From Ralstonia sp. NFACC01 (GTDB lineage Bacteria; Pseudomonadota; Gammaproteobacteria; Burkholderiales; Burkholderiaceae), in the NCBI RefSeq assembly GCF_900115545.1, contig NZ_FOWV01000002.1:124001-188000 (forward strand): a stretch of DNA of 64,000 nucleotides. The letters run 5' to 3'. Numbering within the stretch: the first letter of the stretch is position 1; every line of letters starts with the position of its first letter. The position numbers and the translations under genes are program-made. Shown piece by piece: positions 15,846 to 24,783 of this stretch. The notes below the pieces were generated by a model. It was not told where the DNA came from, did not search any database, and saw nothing but the letters and a program-made list of their open reading frames with translations.

Positions 15846-16889
15846 ATGAAGCGCAACGCAGGAGCTGTCACCGTCGATGATGTTGCCGCGCATGCGGGCG
15901 TGTCCATCAAGACCGTCTCGCGCGTGCTGAACCACGAGCCCAACATCAGCGAGAAGACGCGCGCGAAGGTGGTCGAGGCGATGCAGACGCTCGACTATCG
16001 GCCCAACCCGGCTGCCCGTCGACTGGCCAGCAAGCGCGCCGACATCATCGCGCTGGTCTACGACAACCCCTCCGACAACTACATCGTCAACATTCAGCAC
16101 GGCGCGCTCGAAGCCTGCCAGGCGCTCGACTACAGCCTGCTGCTGACCCCTTGCAACTACCGCGATCCGAACCTCGCCGAGCAGATCATCCAGAGCGCGC
16201 GCCAGCGTGCACTGGCCGGCATCATCCTGACGCCGCCGGTGTCGGATGTGCCGTCGCTCATCACAGCGCTGGATGAAGCTGGCATCGACTACGTGCGCCT
16301 TGCCCCCGCCGATCGCGAGCACAAAGGGCTGTCCGTCAATACCGAAGACCGCGCTGCCGCGCGTGACATGACACTGCACCTGATCGGGCTCGGGCATCGC
16401 CGCATCGGCTTCGTGGTGTGCGATCCCGCCCACGGCGCGGCGTATCAGCGCGTATTCGGCTATCGCGACGCGATGGCGCAGGCCGGTATCGAAGTCGACG
16501 AACGACTGGTCGAGCAGGGCGAGCATTCATTCGAGTCGGGCGTTGCCTGTGCTGAACGGTTGTTGTCCTGCGAGCCCCGTCCGACCGCCATCTTCGCAGG
16601 CAACGACGACATGGCTGCCGGCGTGCTGCGCGTGGCGCAGGCGCGCGGCATCAAGGTGCCGGAAGAGCTCTCCATTTGCGGCTACGACGACACGCCGCTC
16701 TCACGCCAGCTCTGGCCGGCGCTCACCACCGTGCGTCAGCCGATCCAGGCGATGGCGCATGCAGCGGTGGAGCAGCTCATTGCGATCCACCGCCCGCATC
16801 TACCGGGCCTGAAGCCGCATTCGGTGCACGAAAATTTGCAGTATGAGTTGGTGATTCGGGAATCGACTTGTGCGCCGGCGGCGCGTTGA
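15846..16889 (+). CDS. LacI-family regulator, probable repressor of the xylose-type operon
   Basis: This 347-residue protein has an N-terminal HTH with hinge (VTVDDVAAHAGVSIKTVSRVLN, then YRPNPAARRLASKRA) and a periplasmic-binding-like sugar domain (about residues 62-335). It runs tail to tail with the sugar dehydrogenase that ends the xylFGH operon. Two perfect 18-base palindromes of LacI type lie in the xylF/porin control region, and no other LacI gene is close, so this protein most likely binds them and is released by the imported sugar or a product. Confidence 0.85.
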   Translation: MKRNAGAVTVDDVAAHAGVSIKTVSRVLNHEPNISEKTRAKVVEAMQTLDYRPNPAARRLASKRADIIALVYDNPSDNYIVNIQHGALEACQALDYSLLLTPCNYRDPNLAEQIIQSARQRALAGIILTPPVSDVPSLITALDEAGIDYVRLAPADREHKGLSVNTEDRAAARDMTLHLIGLGHRRIGFVVCDPAHGAAYQRVFGYRDAMAQAGIEVDERLVEQGEHSFESGVACAERLLSCEPRPTAIFAGNDDMAAGVLRVAQARGIKVPEELSICGYDDTPLSRQLWPALTTVRQPIQAMAHAAVEQLIAIHRPHLPGLKPHSVHENLQYELVIRESTCAPAAR

Positions 16890-16905
16890 GCAGTTCGGCC
16901 GCCGG
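16875..16905. terminator. Hairpin between convergent lacI and sugar dehydrogenase genes
   Basis: CCGGCGGC (16875-16882) pairs with GCCGCCGG (16898-16905). The hairpin covers the lacI stop codon and lies between the ends of two convergent genes, so it could stop transcription from both sides. There is no strong T tract. Confidence 0.4.
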
Positions 16906-16916
16906 TTAGGTGGTGA

Positions 16917-17843
16917 TTAGGCCGGTTGCGTGATCAACGCATACAAATCATCCTGCGGCTCATACCCCAGCAGTTCGCGCCCGGTCTCCAGGCCCCAATC
17001 CATTCCGCGATTGTTCGACACGCCATTCACGACGATGGCCGGTGCTGGCCAGCGCGCCGGGTCGGCCGTAATGGAGCACAGGAACAGCCGGCGCAGATCC
17101 CCATTCGAGAGCCACATGTTGCGGAACCAGCGCAGCGCGACGCGGCTGGCTTCATCGGGCAGTTCGGTCGGCACGGGTGTGTCAGCGGTGCCGGAATAGT
17201 TGATGTCGTTGGGGTCGTTTTCGTCGGGCAATGCCCAGCCGATGCGCAGCGACACGATCGAGAGCTTGCCGCCGTTGGCTTCGGAGACGGCGCCCACTGC
17301 TTTGCAGAGCCTTTCGCCCATGGCCTTGGACGTTCCGTAGGCAAGCGAGTAGACGTCTTCTGTGCCGTTATTCCAGCGCGTTCCTGGGGCGGGGGGTAGT
17401 TCGGCGGTGAGTTTGCCGGGGCCGATGGTGCCGGCCAGGGGTTGATCCTTGTATGCGCCCATCGCGTGGTTGGACGAGGCAAACACGAAGCGGCGCACAC
17501 CGTGCGTGGCCGCAGCCTGCAGCACGTTGAGCGTCATGCCGTAGGAGGCCAGCGCTTGCTCCCAGGTTGCGTCTGGCGTGGAGTGGATGGCGGCCAAGTG
17601 AATGACCGCATCGACGTCGCTCAGCAGATTCGTCCATGCGCCATCGGCTTGCGTGAGGTCGGCCTTGACCCATTGAAAACGTTGGGCCGCTTGCGGCGAA
17701 AACTCGAGGTTCTGTGCAACCCAATCGACGCCGATGATGGAGGTGCACCACGGGGCGGAGGCCAGCGCCTCGACGACCTTGCGGCCCAGGTTGCCAGCTA
17801 CGCCGGTCACAAGAACGCGAGCAGGGGTTTGGTAGTCAGCCAC
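16917..17843 (-). CDS. NAD-dependent epimerase/dehydratase family sugar (or uronate) dehydrogenase
   Basis: This 308-residue extended SDR has TGVAGNLG (residues 13-20) for the dinucleotide, FASSNHAMGAY (121-131) and the catalytic YGTSK (Tyr169, Lys173). The SSNH segment resembles uronate dehydrogenase, though this protein is about 40 residues longer. GTG 17843 gives the normal Rossmann start; an ATG at 17909 would add a low-complexity leader. It lies 154 bases behind xylH on the same strand, so it may oxidise or epimerise the sugar brought in by the ABC transporter. Substrate (xylose, arabinose, uronate or other) is inference only. Confidence 0.75.
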   Translation of the reverse strand: MADYQTPARVLVTGVAGNLGRKVVEALASAPWCTSIIGVDWVAQNLEFSPQAAQRFQWVKADLTQADGAWTNLLSDVDAVIHLAAIHSTPDATWEQALASYGMTLNVLQAAATHGVRRFVFASSNHAMGAYKDQPLAGTIGPGKLTAELPPAPGTRWNNGTEDVYSLAYGTSKAMGERLCKAVGAVSEANGGKLSIVSLRIGWALPDENDPNDINYSGTADTPVPTELPDEASRVALRWFRNMWLSNGDLRRLFLCSITADPARWPAPAIVVNGVSNNRGMDWGLETGRELLGYEPQDDLYALITQPA

Positions 17844-17997
17844 GATGTGGAAGTCCGTTCGGGATGAAGGAAAGAAAGGCGCGACCGGCGGCTGGCGCTG
17901 CAACATCATCGCGCGCCGCCGTGTCGTTCCAGATCAGGAAGGGGGCCGGATGGGCCCAGAAGTTGTGTGGCGTTTGCCGACGGGTCAGCCGCCGAGG

Positions 17998-19200
17998 TCA
18001 GCCGCGATTGGAGCCCGACAGCACGTCGATCAGCACCGCGACCACCAGCACCACGCCCTTGACGATCATCTGCCACGAGGCGTCGACGTTCATTTGCTGC
18101 ATGCCGTTGTCGAGGCTGGCCATGACAAGTGCGCCGATCAGCGCGCCGTACACCGTGCCCGATCCGCCGCGCATCGACGTGCCGCCGATGAAGCAGGCGG
18201 AGATGGCATCCAGTTCGCCGCCCACCCCGGCGGAGGGCGAACCTGCCGCCGAACGTGCGGTGGTGATGATGCCCGCGAAGGCGCACATTAGGCCCATCAG
18301 CACGAACACCAGCAGCTTGACGCGACCGACGTTCACGCCGGATAGGCGCGTGGCTTCCATGTTGCCGCCCACTGCGTAGACGTGACGGCCGAATACCGTT
18401 TGTGTCGCGACGTACGAGAAGATGGCCAGCAGCACGAGCAGGATCAGCACCGGCAGCGGCACACCGCTGGCGTCGTTGAGCACCGCGACGAAGCCAAACG
18501 AGGCGGCAGCGATGGCCAGCAGCTTCAGCCCATCAGCCCAAATCGGCGTGAGCGAGAGCGACAGGCGGGCACGCTCGCGACGTCGGCGCACGGTCAGCAC
18601 AACCGAGCCGATAACGATGACAGCAGCCAGCGACCACGACAGCCATGCCGGCACGAAGCTCTGCGCGAGGTTGCCGAGGTCATCGGGCACCGGGGCAATC
18701 GTCACGCTGTCGGTGCTCCACTGCAGCAGGCCGCGGAAGGCCAGCATGCCGCCCAGGCCAACGATGAACGAAGGCACACGCAGCTTGGTCGTGATGAAGC
18801 CGTTGACCACACCGATGGCCGCGCCCGCCACGAGCACCGTGCCCACGGCCAGCCAGGTGTTCCACCCGAGGTTGACGGTGAGGATGGCGACCAGCCCGCC
18901 CAGCAAGCCAAGCAGCGAACCGACCGAAAGATCGATCTCCCCCGCGATGATGACGAACACCATGCCGCAGGCCAGCATGCCAGTCACCGACATCTGCAGG
19001 AACAGGTTGGAGATGCTGTTGGGCTTGAGGAACGTGCCGTTGGTCTGGAAGTAGAAGAAGATCCAGATGAGTGCGACGGCGAGCAGCAGCGCCAGCACCT
19101 TGTAGCGCACGAACAGTTGCTGGATGGCGCGACCATCCAGACGCGGGCCGCCATTGCCGCCGTTTTGGCGGGCGAGTTGGGATTGCAGGATATTGGACAT
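17998..19200 (-). CDS. xylH: Sugar ABC transporter permease, XylH type
   Basis: This 400-residue inner-membrane permease begins MSNILQSQLARQ and has about ten transmembrane helices. It carries the BPD-2 family signature VFVIIAGEIDLSVGSLLGL, the EAA-like coupling region VPSFIVGLGGMLAFRG and GGTSMRGGSGTVYGALIGAL near the C-terminus. Length and sequence fit XylH of D-xylose importers. It starts six bases after the xylG stop. Confidence 0.88.
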   Translation of the reverse strand: MSNILQSQLARQNGGNGGPRLDGRAIQQLFVRYKVLALLLAVALIWIFFYFQTNGTFLKPNSISNLFLQMSVTGMLACGMVFVIIAGEIDLSVGSLLGLLGGLVAILTVNLGWNTWLAVGTVLVAGAAIGVVNGFITTKLRVPSFIVGLGGMLAFRGLLQWSTDSVTIAPVPDDLGNLAQSFVPAWLSWSLAAVIVIGSVVLTVRRRRERARLSLSLTPIWADGLKLLAIAAASFGFVAVLNDASGVPLPVLILLVLLAIFSYVATQTVFGRHVYAVGGNMEATRLSGVNVGRVKLLVFVLMGLMCAFAGIITTARSAAGSPSAGVGGELDAISACFIGGTSMRGGSGTVYGALIGALVMASLDNGMQQMNVDASWQMIVKGVVLVVAVLIDVLSGSNRG

Positions 19201-19206
19201 GGCAAT

Positions 19207-20754
19207 TCAGGCCGCTTGGCGGCCGGGTTCAGCGTTGATTGCAGCAGCCAGGATGCGCTCCTGGGTGAGGCCTTGGTTGACGAAGTCGCCGCGCAGCTGA
19301 CCTTCGCCCATGACCAGGACACGATCGCTCATGCCCAGGATTTCCGGCATCTCGGACGAGACCATGATGATGGCGACGCCGCTGGCGGCCAGGTCGGCAA
19401 TCATCTTGTAGATGTCGTATTTGGAGCCGACGTCGACACCGCGCGTCGGTTCGTCGAGGATCAGCACCTTCGGCATCGCCAGCACCATCTTCGTGACCAC
19501 GGCCTTCTGCTGGTTGCCGCCGGAGAGGCTCGCAATCGCCAGCGCCGGGCTGGCGGTCTTGATGCGCAGGCGCTTGATTTCGCGGTCGACGGTGGTGAGT
19601 TCGGCGCCCTTGTCGACACGCAAGCCGCGCGCGTATTGCGCCAGCGTGGCGAGCGTGATGTTCTCGCCCACGGCCATCAGCGGGACGATGCCGTGACGCT
19701 TGCGGTCTTCCGGTACGAGGCAGATGCCGGCGGCGATTGCATCCGCCGGTGAGCCGACCTTGACGGGCTTGCCTTCCATGAGGATCTCGGCGCTGGAGCG
19801 GCCGGGGTACGCGCCGAACAGCGCAGACACCATTTCCGTGCGCCCCGCGCCGACGAGGCCCGCCACGCCGAGGATCTCGCCGCGGCGCACGGCAAAACTC
19901 ACGCCGTCTGTGCGTTTGCGGTTGGGGTTGGTGACATCCCAGCAAGTGACGTTGCGGGCTTCCATCACCACTTCGCCCACCGTGTGCTCCACCTTCGGGA
20001 ACAGCGACGTCATTTCGCGGCCGACCATCATCGTGATGATGTTGTCGATGGTCATGTCGGCGGCGGGGCGCGTGCCGATGTGCTTGCCGTCGCGGATGAC
20101 GGTGACCGTGTCGCACACGCGCTTGACCTCATCGAGCTTGTGCGAGATGTAGACGCACGCCACGCCGCTGCGCTTGAGGTCGTCGATGATGGACAGCAGC
20201 ACCTCGATTTCCTTGGCGGACAGCGACGAGGTCGGTTCGTCCAGGATCAGCAGGCGCGCGTTCTTGGCGAGCGCCTTGGCAATCTCGAAAAGCTGCTGGT
20301 GGCCGCTGCCGTAGTTCATTACGGGGGCGGCCACGTTCACGTCGGTCAGGCGCAGGCGGGCGAGCAGTTCTTCCGCTTTGGCGTGCATGGCGTCGTAGTC
20401 CATGCGGCCCCCCGGCTTGGTGATCTCGTTGCCGAGGAAGATGTTCTCCGTCACGGAGAGCTGCTGCACCAGCATCAGCTCCTGATGGATGATGACGATG
20501 CCGGCGCGCTCGCTGTCACGCACGGAATGCGCGTGCAGCGGCTCACCTTCCCACAGGATCTCGCCTTCGAAGGTGCCGTAGGGGTAGACCCCCGATAGCA
20601 CCTTCATGAGGGTCGATTTCCCGGCGCCGTTCTCCCCGCACAAACCGACGCACTCGCCCGGCTTCACTGCCAGGCTGACGCCGTCGAGCGCGCGCACACC
20701 GGAGAACGACTTCACGATGTTGCGCATCTCGAACAGGGTGCCGTTACTGCTCAT
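19207..20754 (-). CDS. xylG: Sugar ABC transporter ATPase, XylG type
   Basis: This 515-residue protein contains two ABC domains in tandem, the hallmark of CUT2 sugar importers. The first has an intact Walker A (GENGAGKST) and Walker B ([12 protein letters not shown]). The second has a degenerate Walker A (GLVGAGRTE), signature SLSGGNQQK and Walker [15 protein letters not shown]. The start ATG 20754 has AGGAGA upstream. It energises xylose-type uptake with XylF and XylH. Confidence 0.92.
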   Translation of the reverse strand: MSSNGTLFEMRNIVKSFSGVRALDGVSLAVKPGECVGLCGENGAGKSTLMKVLSGVYPYGTFEGEILWEGEPLHAHSVRDSERAGIVIIHQELMLVQQLSVTENIFLGNEITKPGGRMDYDAMHAKAEELLARLRLTDVNVAAPVMNYGSGHQQLFEIAKALAKNARLLILDEPTSSLSAKEIEVLLSIIDDLKRSGVACVYISHKLDEVKRVCDTVTVIRDGKHIGTRPAADMTIDNIITMMVGREMTSLFPKVEHTVGEVVMEARNVTCWDVTNPNRKRTDGVSFAVRRGEILGVAGLVGAGRTEMVSALFGAYPGRSSAEILMEGKPVKVGSPADAIAAGICLVPEDRKRHGIVPLMAVGENITLATLAQYARGLRVDKGAELTTVDREIKRLRIKTASPALAIASLSGGNQQKAVVTKMVLAMPKVLILDEPTRGVDVGSKYDIYKMIADLAASGVAIIMVSSEMPEILGMSDRVLVMGEGQLRGDFVNQGLTQERILAAAINAEPGRQAA

Positions 20755-20796
20755 GGCGTTCTCCTACTGACTACGACTGACCACTGCATCGGCGGC

Positions 20797-21807
20797 TTAC
20801 TTGCCGAAGATCTGCTGATGCGTATAGAAGCCATCCTTGACGACGGTGCTGTCCAGGTTGTCCTTGGTCAGCAGCGTCGGGGTCAGCAACACGGTGTCGA
20901 CATCCTTCTTGCCGTTGTTCAGCTTGGTGTTGAACTTCGGCGCCGTGCCCTTCACGAGGTCGACGGCCATCTCGGCGGCGGTGGCGGCGATCTGCTTGAT
21001 CGGCTTGTACACCGTCATGGCCTGCGTGCCTTCTGCCACGCGCTTCACGGCGGCCAAGTCAGCGTCCTGGCCCGACACCGGCACCTTGCCCGCCAGCTTC
21101 TGCCGTGCCAGCGCCTGGATCGCGCCGCCGGCCGTGCCGTCGTTGGAGGCAACGATGCCCTGGATGTTGTTGTTGTTCGCGGTCAGCGCGTTCTCAACAA
21201 TGTTCTGCGCCTTGGAGGGGTCCCACTCCGGCGTCCACTGCTCGCCGACGATCTTGATGTCGCCCTTGTCGACGTACGGCTTGAGCACCTTCATCTGGCC
21301 TTCGCGCAGCAGGCGTGCGTTGTTGTCGGTGGCGGCGCCGCCCAGCAGGAAGTAATTGCCCTTCGGTGCGAGCTTGACCACGCCCTGCGCCTGCAGCTCG
21401 CCCACCTTCACGTTGTCGAAGGTCACGTAGCCGTCGATGTCGGCGTTCAGGATCAGGCGGTCATACGACACCACCTTGATGCCTTTCTTCTTGGCGCTGG
21501 CAATGGCGTTGCCCAGCACCTTGGAGTTGAACGGCACGATCACGAGCACGTCGACGTTCTGGGCGATCAGGTTTTCGATCTGGGCGATCTGCTTGGCTTC
21601 GTTGGCGTTGGCCGACTGCACGTTGACGGTCGCGCCCAGCTTCTTGGCCGATTCGACGAAGTAGTCGCGGTCGTGCGTCCAGCGCTCCACGCGCAGGTCG
21701 TCGATCGAGAAGCCGATGACCGGTGCTTCCTTGCTGGCGTGGGCCGAAGTGGCTGCGAAGGTGAGGACCGCGGCGGCGGCAATGGTGTTCAGTACGCGGG
21801 AAAGCAT
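20797..21807 (-). CDS. xylF: D-xylose-type periplasmic binding protein
   Basis: This 336-residue secreted protein has signal peptide MLSRVLNTIAAAAVLTFA... ending SAHA. I chose ATG 21807 over the in-frame ATG 21825 because AAGGAG lies seven bases upstream of the former. The mature protein matches XylF strongly, with GFSIDDLRVERWTHDRDYF, VIVPFNSKVLGNAIASAKK, SYDRLILNADIDGYVTFDN and GIVASNDGTAGGAIQAL. It is the first intact gene of the operon, preceded by the remnant of an oprB gene and by a LacI-type promoter-operator. Confidence 0.92.
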   Translation of the reverse strand: MLSRVLNTIAAAAVLTFAATSAHASKEAPVIGFSIDDLRVERWTHDRDYFVESAKKLGATVNVQSANANEAKQIAQIENLIAQNVDVLVIVPFNSKVLGNAIASAKKKGIKVVSYDRLILNADIDGYVTFDNVKVGELQAQGVVKLAPKGNYFLLGGAATDNNARLLREGQMKVLKPYVDKGDIKIVGEQWTPEWDPSKAQNIVENALTANNNNIQGIVASNDGTAGGAIQALARQKLAGKVPVSGQDADLAAVKRVAEGTQAMTVYKPIKQIAATAAEMAVDLVKGTAPKFNTKLNNGKKDVDTVLLTPTLLTKDNLDSTVVKDGFYTHQQIFGK

Positions 21808-21837
21808 GAATGTCTCCTTCTTCATTGATGTTGTCGT

Positions 21838-21954
21838 TCAGAACGCTATGCCGGCTGTCAGCCCGATTACGAACGCGTTCTTGTTCTGGCTGGTGCCGTC
21901 CGGATGCAAGATGTACTGCAGATTAGGACGGAAGTACATCGACGGCTCTGTGGC
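21838..21954 (-). pseudogene. oprB: Remnant of an OprB-type carbohydrate porin (C-terminal tail only)
   Basis: About 38 codons read ...PSMYFRPNLQYILHPDGT then SQNKNAFVIGLTAGIAF and a stop. RPNLQY-(I/V)-HP followed by a final strand ending in phenylalanine is the characteristic C-terminus of OprB carbohydrate porins, which are normally over 400 residues long. Nothing upstream in this frame resembles the rest of the barrel. The remnant lies between the xylF start and its promoter-operator, so an ancestral operon probably read oprB-xylFGH before most of oprB was deleted. Confidence 0.6.
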
Positions 21955-22054
21955 TAGCCGCAGGACGGCTCGCGCACATGGAGGTTCGTCGCCATCACGC
22001 GCAAGGGCGTTTTGGCCGGCACCGGCATCCGGTTCACGGGCCGGTTGGGACTGC

Positions 22055-22101
22055 AGAATGGTCAAAATTGACAGCGCTGTCAATCTCGGGATTTGCCCTA
22101 G
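22055..22101 (-). promoter_or_regulatory. Promoter-operator module driving xylF leftward
   Basis: On the minus strand this 47-base module reads CTAGGGCAA-A-TCCC, then the perfect palindrome ATTGACAGCGCTGTCAAT (22067-22084), then CATTCT. The palindrome supplies a consensus TTGACA -35 box, and CATTCT lies exactly 17 bases on as a -10 candidate. A repressor on the palindrome would block polymerase. It is a mirror copy of the module at 22162-22208. The rest of the 471-base gap (21808-22278) holds the oprB tail and no other gene. Confidence 0.75.
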
Positions 22102-22161
22102 GTCCGAGCCATCACACGCGATCGTCTCCGGCGCCTTGCAGTGACGTGCCTTGGCAAAAAA

Positions 22162-22208
22162 CTAGGGCAACTCCCTACATTGACAGCGCTGTCAATTCTC
22201 CTCATTCT
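22162..22208 (+). promoter_or_regulatory. Promoter-operator module driving the porin gene rightward
   Basis: On the plus strand it reads CTAGGGCAACTCCC, the palindrome ATTGACAGCGCTGTCAAT (22179-22196) and, 17 bases after TTGACA, CATTCT. The operator centres of the two modules are 112 bases apart and the modules point away from each other. The conserved CTAGGGCAA-N-TCCC element upstream of both -35 boxes may bind a second regulator. Confidence 0.75.
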
Positions 22209-22278
22209 CCTGTCCGGGCCCGCCAAGAGACTCGGCTCGAACGAACAAAGACAACGCCAAATTGAGGAGACGAAAGCT

Positions 22279-23358
22279 ATGCGTATCAAGAACCCATCCC
22301 AGCGAATTGCCATCGCGGCCGCTGCAGCCCTGCTGGCAGCCACTAGCGGCATGGCTGCCGCTCAGAGCAGTGTCACGCTGTATGGCCGCGTCGGCGGCGG
22401 CATCGACTACACGAACAAGATTGCGACGGCGAACGGCACCGCCAGCAACCTGCAGTACGGCGGCAACCAGTGGGGGACCAGCATGTGGGGCCTCAAGGGT
22501 TCTGAGGATCTGGGTGGCGGGCTGTCTGCTGTGATGAACCTCGAGAACGGCTTCAATTCCGGCTCGGGTTCATCGGATGCGCTGTTCAATCGTTTCGCTG
22601 TCGTGGGGCTGTCGAGCACCACATACGGCACGCTGTTGCTCGGCCGGGCCATGGGCATTCCCGATGGCGAGACATGGTCGATTGACCCGATGGGCCTGCA
22701 GAATATGGGCGCCGAGACGCTGCAGGCCAACCGTACCTGGGGCTCACGTCAAAAGGCGATCACCTATAACTCGCCGACCTGGGGTGGCTTCTCGTTCCGC
22801 GCGCAAGCCGGCCTGAACGGAACGGCGGGGCACTTCAACGCTGGCAGGCAGCTTGCCGGCGCCATGGCCTACCAGAATGGCCCGCTGATGCTTAAGGCCT
22901 TCTACGAAGAAATTCGCGACACCAACGGCGAGTTCACCAACCTCTATACCGCTTCCCGCTTGTTCACGGCAGGTGGCACGTATCAGATCGGCGACCTCAA
23001 GCTGTTCGGTGGCTACAGCCGTATCCAGTCGGGCGGCGCTACTGTTGCGGACGCGGACAACCCGAGCGGCGCGACCCACCAGCAAACCTACTGGTTGGGG
23101 GCCAACTATCAGGTCACCCCGGCTTTGACGCTGATCGGCGGTGCATACAGGGCGAACCGCAACCAGGGCGGCGGAAACGGCACGCTGCTGACGGTGGGCG
23201 CCAACTACTACTTCTCGAAGCGCACGTTGCTGTACGGCACCATCGGTACCGTGATGAACGGCAGCAATGCGTCCTTCTCGGTTGAGGCGGGTGGCGGCAA
23301 GCCGGCCCCGGGTTCTGGCCAGCAAGGCGTGTACACCGGGATCATGCACTGGTTCTGA
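22279..23358 (+). CDS. Gram-negative general porin (Porin_4 type) co-regulated with xylFGH
   Basis: This 359-residue outer-membrane protein has a signal peptide ending AAAQ, mature start SSVTLYGRVGGGIDYTN, the eyelet-type motif SMWGLKGSEDLGGGLSAV, then barrel strands and the terminal strand GVYTGIMHWF with C-terminal Phe. ATG 22279 follows GAGGAG. It is a trimeric-porin type of the Burkholderia/Neisseria class, different from OprB. It is divergent from xylF and has a mirror copy of its operator, so it probably replaced the lost OprB as the outer-membrane route for the sugar. Confidence 0.9.
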   Translation: MRIKNPSQRIAIAAAAALLAATSGMAAAQSSVTLYGRVGGGIDYTNKIATANGTASNLQYGGNQWGTSMWGLKGSEDLGGGLSAVMNLENGFNSGSGSSDALFNRFAVVGLSSTTYGTLLLGRAMGIPDGETWSIDPMGLQNMGAETLQANRTWGSRQKAITYNSPTWGGFSFRAQAGLNGTAGHFNAGRQLAGAMAYQNGPLMLKAFYEEIRDTNGEFTNLYTASRLFTAGGTYQIGDLKLFGGYSRIQSGGATVADADNPSGATHQQTYWLGANYQVTPALTLIGGAYRANRNQGGGNGTLLTVGANYYFSKRTLLYGTIGTVMNGSNASFSVEAGGGKPAPGSGQQGVYTGIMHWF

Positions 23359-23495
23359 CGCGCTTCGCGTCGACGTCCGAAGCGCGATGGCGGCATGGCC
23401 GTCATTGCGCAACCCTTCAAGGGGCGGCGTTCCCGGGTTGGCATCGACCTTGCTCATGTCGCGTGCTGTTTTCTCACTCAACCCAGGGAGCCGCC

Positions 23496-23939
23496 ATGCA
23501 ACGCGAAGACGTAACTGATCTGATCGTCCTGCAGAAAATCAAAAAGAAACTGACGTGGACGCAATTGGCCGAGGTCATCGGCCACAGCAAGGAATGGAGC
23601 ACCGCCGCGTTGCTCGGCCAGATGACGCTGACCGAAGCGCAGGCAAAGGCCATTGGCACAGCGCTGGATCTGCCCGAAGAGGCCATCGCGCTGTTGCAGG
23701 TGACGCCGTACAAGGGGTCGCTGCCCACAGCGGTGCCAACGGATCCGTTGATCTATCGCTTCTATGAACTCATCAGCGTGTACGGCACGACCTTCAAGGC
23801 GCTGATCCACGAAGAGTTTGGCGACGGCATCATGAGCGCGATCGACTTCAACATGGATCTCACGCGCGAGCCCGATCCCAAGGGCGATCGCGTTCGCATC
23901 GTCATGAGCGGGAAGTTTTTGCCCTACAAGACCTACTGA
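23496..23939 (+). CDS. cynS: Cyanate hydratase (cyanase)
   Basis: This 147-residue enzyme converts cyanate and bicarbonate to ammonia and carbon dioxide via carbamate. The N-terminal POU-like helical domain (residues 1-75, LTWTQLAEVIGHSKEW) is followed by the catalytic domain, with Arg88, Glu91 and Ser114 at the positions equivalent to E. coli Arg96, Glu99 and Ser122 (YRFYELISVYG, GIMSAIDF). ATG 23496 follows AGGGAG. No carbonic anhydrase or CynX gene adjoins it; it stands alone between the porin and a convergent GntR regulator. Confidence 0.95.
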   Translation: MQREDVTDLIVLQKIKKKLTWTQLAEVIGHSKEWSTAALLGQMTLTEAQAKAIGTALDLPEEAIALLQVTPYKGSLPTAVPTDPLIYRFYELISVYGTTFKALIHEEFGDGIMSAIDFNMDLTREPDPKGDRVRIVMSGKFLPYKTY

Positions 23940-23943
23940 GCCG

Positions 23944-24783
23944 TCACGCGCTGTGGCCGCTGTCGTCGTGGTCGTCCAGCTGCGGTCGATTGCGGCGCGG
24001 CATCTCGGAGTCGAGCACAAGACGGCCGTGCACGCGGCCCTTCATGCGCGTGACGTGATGCGTGCAATCTTCCATGTGCGTGCTCATGAGTTCGCGTACA
24101 GTCTCGGCGTCGCGCGCGCGCGCTGCATCCAGAATCTGCCGGTGGAACTTGACGTTGGACGCGCCGAACTTGGCGTGGTCCTTCGGTGAGGTTTCATTGC
24201 CGAACACCACAAGCTGCCGAATCATTTCGTTGATCAGCTCGCAGCAGAACCGCAACATCGGGTTGGGATTGGCCGCAGCCAGAATGTCGTGAAAGCTCAG
24301 GTCTTCCTGTCGCTGATCGAGCGGTGCGGCGGCCTTGGCAGAAGCCGGGTCGCACAGATCGATGGTGTGCTCGAGCGCGCGGAAGTCGTCTTCGGTCAGA
24401 TGCGGCACCGCACCGGCGGCAAGCTCCGGCTCCAGCAGCCGACGCACGGTGTACACGTCTGCAATCCCGATGTCTTTGAAGAACAGATAGTTCTGCATGA
24501 GCTGGAACGTGCGGTCCAACGGGACCTCGACGATGGTGCCGCCGCCGGCGGGCCCCGTGCTCACACTCACCAGACCCTGCACCTCCAATGATTTCAGCGC
24601 CTCGCGGATGGTGCCTTTGCTCACACCGAAGGTCTCCTGGAGCTTGATCTCCTGCGGGAGCTTGTCGCCGGGCTTGAGGTTGCGCTGCGTGATCAGCCGC
24701 TTGAGTTCTTCGGCCACGAGGTCGGCGCGCTTCTGCTTGCGGATGCCGATCGACGCCGTCTTGCCTGGTCCGAGTGTGGCCAT
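23944..24783 (-). CDS. GntR/FadR-family regulator
   Basis: This 279-residue protein has an N-terminal winged HTH (KLPQEIKLQETFGVSKGTIREALKSLEVQGLV, about residues 40-72) and a C-terminal FCD helical domain with metal-binding histidines (FHDILAAAN and FHRQILDA with the later MSTHMEDCTHH). The acidic and histidine-rich C-terminal tail is unusual. It is divergent from the LIV-type ABC operon and is its likely repressor. Confidence 0.85.
   Translation of the reverse strand: MATLGPGKTASIGIRKQKRADLVAEELKRLITQRNLKPGDKLPQEIKLQETFGVSKGTIREALKSLEVQGLVSVSTGPAGGGTIVEVPLDRTFQLMQNYLFFKDIGIADVYTVRRLLEPELAAGAVPHLTEDDFRALEHTIDLCDPASAKAAAPLDQRQEDLSFHDILAAANPNPMLRFCCELINEMIRQLVVFGNETSPKDHAKFGASNVKFHRQILDAARARDAETVRELMSTHMEDCTHHVTRMKGRVHGRLVLDSEMPRRNRPQLDDHDDSGHSA

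Noticed and set aside
18382-19752. Long plus-strand frame across xylH and xylG
   Set aside because: It is antisense to two clearly recognisable ABC transporter genes and has glutamine/arginine/histidine-rich shadow composition.
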